Made by a program: the position numbers and the translations under genes
Part shown: positions 57,502-64,000 of the stretch, piece by piece
Numbering within the stretch: the first letter of the stretch is position 1
Layout of the letters: every line of letters begins with the position of its first letter
The notes under the pieces: model-generated
Seen by the model: only the letters and a program-made list of their open reading frames with translations
Database searches by the model: none
What the model was told of the DNA's origin: nothing
Assembly: GCA_027405735.1 (NCBI GenBank)
Contig: JAPEHQ010000001.1
Location: 4,898,001 to 4,962,000, forward strand
Direction: 5' to 3'
DNA from: Mucor racemosus
Taxonomy: Eukaryota > Mucoromycota > Mucoromycetes > Mucorales > Mucoraceae
DNA: 64,000 nucleotides

Positions 57502-58084
57502 ATGGTATGTAGTAACTAAAATTCAGCGTATATAATGTTTTGGGAAAACGGACTAGATAGATGATTCAATTCAATCAATGGATTGATGACAGGAAAAAAG
57601 AGATGGATGTATAGTTTAGGATAGTTTTTTTTATATATATTTTGGATGGATGATTTAATTCGAAATTGGATGCAAATCTATTAACACAATTTGTTGAAAT
57701 TAGGTCAACATTCCCAAGACCCGTAACACCTACTGTAAGGGTACCAAGTGCAGAAAGCACACTCCTCACAAGGTCACTCAATACAAGGCCGGTAAGGCTT
57801 CTCTCTTCGCTCAAGGTAAGAGACGTTATGACCGTAAGCAAGCCGGTTATGGTGGTCAAACCAAGCCCGTTTTCCACAAGAAGGCCAAGACTACCAAGAA
57901 GATTGTCCTCCGTCTTGAGTGTACTGGTAAGTTGTATTATTTTGTTAGATTTTACATTGTGTGGTGATTAATTTTTCGTTCTTGTTTAGCCTGTAAGTAC
58001 AAGATGCAACTCGCCATCAAGAGATGTAAGCACTTCGAATTGGGTGGTGATAAGAAGACCAAGGGTGCCGCTCTTGTCTTTTAA
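57502..58084 (+). CDS. RPL42: Ribosomal protein eL42 (L36a/L44)
   Basis: Exons 57502-57504 (ATG alone), 57704-57926 and 57990-58084 give 321 nt, 106 residues, the exact family length. The single-codon first exon is a known arrangement for this gene family; the ATG is followed immediately by GTATGT. The sequence [23 protein letters not shown]..., [18 protein letters not shown] and [15 protein letters not shown] is unmistakable. Zinc-ligand cysteines (C12, C17 and the TACKYK/KRC pair) are present. Residue 56 is proline, the residue found in cycloheximide-sensitive ribosomes, and Lys55 is the methylated position in yeast. The protein sits at the E site of the 60S subunit. Confidence 0.97.
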
Positions 58085-58354
58085 ATTGCCTTTTTACATA
58101 CACATTTTGTTTATTTTATCGTTTGTCAATTCACATTTTTTCACCTTCGTTAAAATAAATCACTAGTTATGCAAATAATCCTTGCCTGTTAATTTATATA
58201 AGAGTTTTTTGTGTTTATAATGGAACATTTATCTAAGATATTTGTACTAGCAATTTATCTAATATTTGTGTGGCTTTTCATCAACCTTTTTCAAGTATTG
58301 ACATCCCTCTAAAAAAATTATTGATTTATTTCTTTTTTATTGTTTTTTCCTTAC

Positions 58355-58896
58355 ATGAGTTTAAACGAGCAAGAACAAGAAGGGCTTGATATTGAAAAGA
58401 ATCCAGTAGAGACCCCTGAACAGGTAAATGAAATGTCAATTGGCACATGAATTCAACTCTAATCAAATCTTATTAGACTGAAAAGAAAGAAACCAGTAGA
58501 GAAAGATCGGCAAAGAAAAGAAAAATGGCAGAACAGAACCCTTATTATGTTGCTGCAAAGCTTGCTGCAAAGCAAAGAGAAATTCCACCCGAGAAAAGAA
58601 TCCGTAGAAGAAAGAGTGATGATTTCAGGGATGTTGATGATATGCATACAGCGGTTTATTTCTTTGAAAATGGTACCTGTCAATATATAAAATACATGTT
58701 TCATGGTGCTAATAATTTACACATTTTACATAGAAATGCGTAAAGTAAAGCCTTATTATTTCGAATACAAATCATTTGCAAAAGGTCGTTGGTTAGGACG
58801 TTCACTTTTAGATGTATTTTCCTCTGAATTCAGGGATCGTAGTGAGGATTATTATGTAAGTAACCATTGATTTCTCAAATAGAGATAATTAATTAA

Positions 58897-58937
<41 letters not shown>

Positions 58938-60077
58938 GTTTGCAGCGATATGCGATTGAAAGAGGATTACTTACAATCAATGGAAATCATGTTACAGTAG
59001 ATGCAATTCTTAAAAATGGAGATGTTATTGGACACAAAATTCATCGACATGAACCACCTTGCACAGATCAACCTATAAAGATTGTACATGAGGATGAAGA
59101 CCTTTTTGTTGTTGATAAGCCTGGAGGTATGCCAGTTCATCCAGCAGGTCGTTATAGACACAATACAATTGTACATGTTTTGAAAAAAGAGCGTAATATA
59201 CCCAAACTTTATCGTAAGTCTTATTTCATTGCATGATGATTATTATTCTTAATTTCTTTACATTTGTAGCCGCTAATCGACTTGACTTACCTACTTCGGG
59301 TCTCATGCTTATTGCTAGGAATTCAGCTCGTGCAAAGAAAATTGAAAGAGAAATGTCTGGAGGTTTAATTAGAAAGCAATATGTTTGTCGAGTAGATGGT
59401 AGATTTCCAGAGTAAGTATTATAGTATTATATATATTAGGCACATATTGATCTCCCCTCCCCCCCCCTCCCCTTTTTTTTAGTGGTGAAATCATTTGTGA
59501 AGCGCCCATCAAATGTATTTCACATAAAATGTCAATCAATTACGTTCATGATGAAGGAAAAGCTTCAATTACAAAATTTGAACGTCTCAGTTATAATGGT
59601 AAAACTAGTGTCGTTCGATGCAAACCTTTAACAGGTCGTACACATCAAATTCGAGTTCATCTTCGATATCTTGGATACCCAATTGCCAATGATCCTTTAT
59701 ATGGCAATGGTACATCTTGGTCACCATGGATGCGACCAGGTGAAAGAATGGTTGAAAAAGATGCAAGACTACTAGTTGACAAGCTTTTTGAATACTCTCC
59801 TATGGAAGAATGGGATGAACCTGATTCAGCAGCAGCAGCAGCAGCAGCAGTTACAAATGGATCAATGGAAGAAATTGACGATACAAGATGTCAAGAATGC
59901 AGTGCATCTCTTGTTTTCGGAAAGAATTATGATCAATTGTGTATATTTTTGCATGCTTGGAAATATTCTTGCAATGGTTGGGAATATGAGACTGAATTAC
60001 CCTTCTGGGCAAAAGATGAATTTGATGAGGATAATGCACCTGCAAAATTTAAAAACTCTTTTATTGAAAATAAATAA
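58355..60077 (+). CDS. PUS9: RluA-family tRNA pseudouridine synthase (PUS9/RPUSD2 type)
   Basis: Exons 58355-58423, 58477-58672, 58734-58855, 58946-59213, 59270-59411 and 59483-60077 (GT-AG) give 1,392 nt, 463 residues. The basic N-terminus leads to [27 protein letters not shown] and an S4-like segment, then VHRHEPP-type (IHRHEPPC), [20 protein letters not shown], and the catalytic block NRLDLPTSG, in which the catalytic Asp is kept but the usual His before Arg is Asn. [18 protein letters not shown] ([14 protein letters not shown]) and the C-terminal CQEC...FLHAWKY block follow, both diagnostic of the PUS8/PUS9/RPUSD2 clade. Known function: pseudouridine at position 32 of tRNAs. Whether it is the cytosolic or mitochondrial paralogue is not clear, so the symbol is provisional. 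A (GCA)n alanine run sits near residue 380. One intron carries a T run of about 35. Confidence 0.92.
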
Positions 60078-60332
60078 ATAAAAATATTGTTTCATGATTT
60101 CTGACACCCATTTGAAATAGTATATTGCATTGATCAATGAGTAAAATTGATTCGAAATAAAAATTATTAACAGATACTTTTGATATCAATATTTGTTGTA
60201 CCAGGCTATTTTAGTCGATTTCATATTTTTCGAATTTGTGTAAAAATCCTTGAAACGCCAAAACCTTGAAATTATTACAGTTTGAAATTTTTTTATTATT
60301 ATTATTTAGAAAAAGTATTATAAAATTGAGTA

Positions 60333-62226
60333 TCAGTCGGATGCAGCTGTAGCAGTAGTTGCTTCTGATATGTTCATTTTATTCTCCATATCGTATACTA
60401 AACTATTCTCATTGTCTTGCTTTTGATTATTGACAGCATGTCTTTGTGGTACCATATGTGCGGCAAATCTAAAATCAATAATCCTTAGAAAAAAATGTCA
60501 AATAATAACGTAAAAAAAAAAAAAAAACTTACTGTGGATGATGATATTGCTGAATATGATGAAGAGAAGTAGAAGTTGAAACAGCAGGTGCAATACCCAA
60601 CATAGTTTCTGGTGTAATTGGCATCATAGGTCTCATAGTAAATGCTGCCATGGGCGGAAATTCTCGAGGTCGAACCATTTTTCTACTGCGAGCCGTTTGA
60701 TTTTTCAACTTTTTTTGGGCAGGTGAATCAGCAAAACGAACTTGAAGTGGTGCTGACGAACCTTCAATAGTGTGTCCATTGAATCTCTCGATAATGGCAG
60801 ATGCAGCTTCTCTATCTGTCAATCTTGCAAACCCAACACCTCTACTCATGCCAGACTGAGGATCACGCAAAATTCGATTTGAAATTGTTTGATATGGATG
60901 AAATAATTCCTCAAGTTTCTATGATTGTTGTACATGTTATTAAATGTATTGTACGTTGTTTGTATAAATCTAAATCTACCTGTTCCGATGTATCCAAGGG
61001 TAAATTAGAAATGTAAATATTAGTGGAAGTTTCATCTTGAAGATGTCTAAGTCTAGAACTGAATGATTCCTAAAGCAGTTTAAACAAAATTTAGTAAACT
61101 CGAGTTTATATTAAAAATGTTAATAGCTTATTACCTGCCCAACTCGAGCAAAAGATGCTTGAAGACCTGCTTTATTCAAACCTTCAATAGCTTCTTCGCA
61201 TTCTTGTTCATTATGAAACATGGCAAATCCATAACCTTTACATTCACCTGATTTTTGATCAATAATTGCTTTTGAGGATGCAATACTACCATATCTAAAT
61301 GAGATAATAATTTAACTGGGTTGTTATGATATGTTCCAAATTAAGAAAATCGCTTACACTTGGCACATTTCCAAAAATGAATCATCTGTAGTAGATGAAG
61401 ACAATCCACGAACATAAATGTTGTGTGTATGGTATGAGTTCAATTCAGCTTCCAGTTGTTGTTGCAATTGTTCTTGTTGCTGTTGATGTATTTGTTGTTG
61501 TTGATGCTGATGCTGCAATTGTTGTTGATGTTGTTGATGTTGTTGTTGCTGTTTTTGGTGCTGTTGCTGTTGATGTTGCTGATGTTGTTGATGTTGATGA
61601 TGATGTTTTTTACTATTATTTCTGTTATCTGTTGATGTTTGAATAATATAAGGCCCTGGTAAATATTGATGAGGAGGAGAACCAGGAATTGAATTCGAGC
61701 CACTCAACACAGGTGAAGAAATATGAAGAGGAGGAAAAGGTTGAGCAGAATGAGGTGGCAACATGTAAGCATGTGTTGGAGGTGATAATGCTATACCTTG
61801 TTGGTATTGAAAATTAGGACTAAAAGGCGGACTAGTGGGGTTTATAGGAGGTGATTGAGGATGTAATGAAGGTGAACCAGGATAACTTTGATAACCATTT
61901 GAATAATCAGGATAATATTGAACTGAAAATTGAGGACTTAAAGGATAAACATAGGTAGTATAGTTGACAGCAGGATCAGCAGAAAGATCATAATTTTGAT
62001 TTGGATCCATGTATGCAGCAGTAGTAGCGCCGTAGGGTGGATAATTTGGCGAAGTTGGTGCAATAGGCATGCGAGGTTCAGTTACAGGCGTATTTACGGA
62101 TTTCTCTGAATATCCACCATTAGAATTTAATTTTACATTTACCTCTTTACTGTTGCTGTTACTGCTGCTGCTACTAGAACTACTACTATTATTTGCTTTA
62201 TTGGATTTTAATTCTGTGGTTGCCAT
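60333..62226 (-). CDS. Two-RRM RNA-binding protein (RBMS/MSSP-like)
   Basis: Exons 62226-61358, 61294-61135, 61069-60980, 60918-60533 and 60468-60333 give 1,641 nt, 546 residues. Residues 1-265 are low complexity: a serine run, a Pro/Tyr/Ser-rich stretch with many SPP motifs, then a His/Gln tract. RRM1 (about 268-345) has NIYVRGLSSSTTDD and GYGFAMF; RRM2 (about 360-440) has NIYISNLPLDTSEQ and GVGFARL. Introns split both RRMs. The tandem order and RNP sequences resemble the RBMS/MSSP and fungal Whi3/Scw1 neighbourhood; RBMS-like fits best. Likely cytoplasmic mRNA regulator; the prion-like Gln/His tract could promote condensates (inference). Convergent with the pseudouridine synthase gene, stops 255 bp apart. 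Confidence 0.92.
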
Positions 62227-63053
62227 GGTAATTATATTTACACCTTTTCTCTTTTATATATTAAGTATTTGTTTTTTTTTTCAAAAAAAAAAAAAGATAC
62301 AAAAAAATAGGAGGAAACTAACAATAAAAATAATAGAAAGGGGAAAGTAATAAACCAAAATCAGTATAGATATTGTAAAAGAAAAAAAAAGGGATGACCA
62401 ACCAAACAGCGTCATCAGTTGTTTTTGTCATACTATGGGTTATGATTCCCCGCTAAAGAAAAGGTAGGAAGCCTCGTTGTCTAATGTCTCTCAAACTCAC
62501 AATCTTCTCCTTGAAATAAATCAAAAACTAGGCATCAAAAGATAAATATATCGGCTGTTGAATCAAAATCTGATAACATCTTGATTGTTCCCATGGTAAC
62601 CAAATACAGCGTACCTATCCTAGATCTCACTTGTAATTACAGGTACATCACATAGACATTGTCATAACAACATCAAGTTGCTAAAAACCATTGAAAACCA
62701 GAAAGTTGTTTAAATGGCTCGTCTTGAATTTCCTTTTTGATATAAATCAAACTTGACACGTGGTAACACATCAAGGCAAACAGAGATCAATAATTCATGA
62801 TGATGGTAAATCATGTATTCAATGTATGCAAAATATGCATTAATATCAGTTCATATTTGGACAATAATTATACTACATGGAATGTAGATGGTGCATATTG
62901 AATAATTACAATGATACGTACAAAAAATGGCCTTGAATTTTTAATATAAAATTGTTTTACTGTTGTTTAAAATAATCTGATAATCAGGTTACAAACTGAA
63001 AAAGCTACGTTGCTCAAATTGTTCACCGAGACATCTTTATAATTTAGGCAATC
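62227..63053. other. Intergenic region between RRM gene and carboxyltransferase
   Basis: It contains A/T runs just upstream of the RRM-gene start (62268-62293) that probably belong to its 5' UTR. No other gene or repeat is recognised. Confidence 0.4.
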
Positions 63054-64000
63054 TTAAGGGCGATACAAAATACGAGGTCCTTGAACCTTAGTTCTTTCCA
63101 ACCTTTGTGGTAACACATGATCGTACATCATTTTAACCCATTGACATAAGACTGGTCTTGTATCTCGAGGATCGATGATTTCAGGCATATCAAATAATTC
63201 TGCTGTACGTAAAGGTGATCTTACGGCTTCGAATTTAGCCATAATTTTTTCATATAATTCATTTCGCTTATCTCCTGCTTCATCTAGTTCACGACGATAA
63301 GCAGCCTAAAATGCAATTTGATGTCAATTGAATGTATAAAATAAGCATATCTGAAATAATGGCTTACATAAATACCACCCTCCAATGGTAAACTTCCCCA
63401 ATCACCACTGGGCCATGCAATACGCATATTGGGAACTCGATTGTCTACAAAAGCAGCACCTGCTACACCAAATACTTTACGTAATACAACGCTGAAATAG
63501 GGTACATCGCATTGATACAAAGCAGCTGTAAGTGTGGAACCGTAACGAATTGTGCTTTTTTTAGTCAAATTAGCAAGCTGCGCAATAAAAAAAACTATTT
63601 AAATATACTTACGCCTCCTTTTCAGCCAATGTACCGACAGAGAAACCTGCATAATCTGCAAAGTTAAGAATAGGTATACCAAATGTATCACATAAATCAA
63701 TGTGTCGACGGAATTTATGACAACTTGAAGCAGAAATAACACTTCCTTTTAATGTACAATCAAATGTAATGATACCAACTACATAACCGTTCATTCTGGC
63801 TAAACCACAAACAGCACCATCTCCCCAACGAGAACCAACTTCGAACCACGAGTTATGGTCAACAACACGTGTGAGAATATCACGAACTTGATACATTCTT
63901 TGACGACGCTTAGGTATAATTGAGAGCAATTCATCATCTCTGCGATTACAAGAGTCATCGGTTGCCATGAAAGGAGGCAATTCAAAGTTGTTAGTTGGCA
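63054..64000 (-). CDS. Acyl-CoA carboxylase carboxyltransferase, 3' part (cut by window edge)
   Basis: Exons running leftwards: beyond 64000 to 63613, 63554-63368 and 63305-63054. The acceptor at 63555 follows a CTAAT/CTGAC-like branch region and joins GTLAEKEA to TIRYG in frame. The sequence matches the C-terminal carboxyltransferase half of the propionyl/methylcrotonyl-CoA carboxylase beta and decarboxylase family: VRDILTRVVD...WFEVGSRWGDGAVCGLARMNGYVVGI, a FADYAGFSVGT block in place of the usual DVPGFLPGT, GVAGAA, IAWPSGDW and IIDPRDTR. Known chemistry: transfer of carboxylate from biotin to an acyl-CoA, usually in mitochondria. The substrate cannot be fixed from this part, and the N-terminal domain lies outside the window. 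Confidence 0.85.

Noticed and set aside
61395..61703. ORFs with Val/Asp or Ile/Asn runs opposite or in another frame of the RRM gene
   Set aside because: They are other-frame readings of the CAA/CAG glutamine tract of the real gene.

Overview
This is an AT-rich eukaryotic window. Protein-coding genes are split by short introns (about 50-200 nt, mostly 50-70) with GTAAGT/GTATGT-type donors, and the gene set (fungal CSL transcription factor, SWR1, ENP2/NOL10, RPL42, a bHLH factor, RluA-type pseudouridine synthase) points to a filamentous early-diverging fungus, most likely Mucoromycota (Mucorales-like). The lineage is inferred from gene style; no rRNA or tRNA was found to confirm it.

Layout. 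1-12 kb: repeat graveyard without a confident host gene. It holds two LTR-like sequences in inverted orientation (137-448 and 1003-1337), a possible solo LTR (3.2-3.4 kb), a decayed Tnp2/CACTA-like transposase (4.2-5.8 kb, minus), a GCTTG-rich repeat (5.9-6.5 kb), two unknown frame-disrupted minus-strand genes (6.9-9.2 kb), and a Tc1/mariner-type element with TA duplication and 212-bp inverted repeats (9248-10884). 12.2-18.2 kb: a complete Ty3-type chromovirus with apparently identical 310-bp LTRs, a 5-bp target duplication, and one in-frame stop inside Gag. 18.3-21.5 kb: a non-coding 3.2-kb foldback with roughly 1.2-kb arms. 22.7-26.4 kb: a peroxiredoxin-like gene (minus) divergent from ENP2/NOL10 (plus). 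27.6-39.1 kb: two diverged inverted copies of an AT-rich repeat bracket a secreted-protein gene, a KICS2 (KICSTOR subunit) homologue and a CSL transcription factor. 39.2-41.8 kb: non-coding, with LTR-like sequence. 41.8-49.4 kb: a zinc-finger/PHD protein followed by SWR1. 51.0-52.4 kb: a bHLH gene carrying an apparent 1-nt frameshift in a C run. 52.5-57.5 kb: microsatellites and repeat remnants. 57.5-64 kb: dense gene block with RPL42, a PUS9/RPUSD2-type pseudouridine synthase, a two-RRM RNA-binding protein, and the 3' part of an acyl-CoA carboxylase carboxyltransferase running off the right edge.

How the genes relate. There are no operons. Several genes are information-processing or chromatin genes: ribosome biogenesis (ENP2), ribosome (RPL42), H2A.Z deposition (SWR1), tRNA modification (PUS9-like), and transcription or RNA regulators (CSL, bHLH, PHD, RRM). 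The most notable host gene is the KICS2 homologue, because KICSTOR (the lysosomal anchor of GATOR1 in nutrient signalling to TORC1) is described from animals. The most notable mobile elements are the near-pristine chromovirus and the large foldback.
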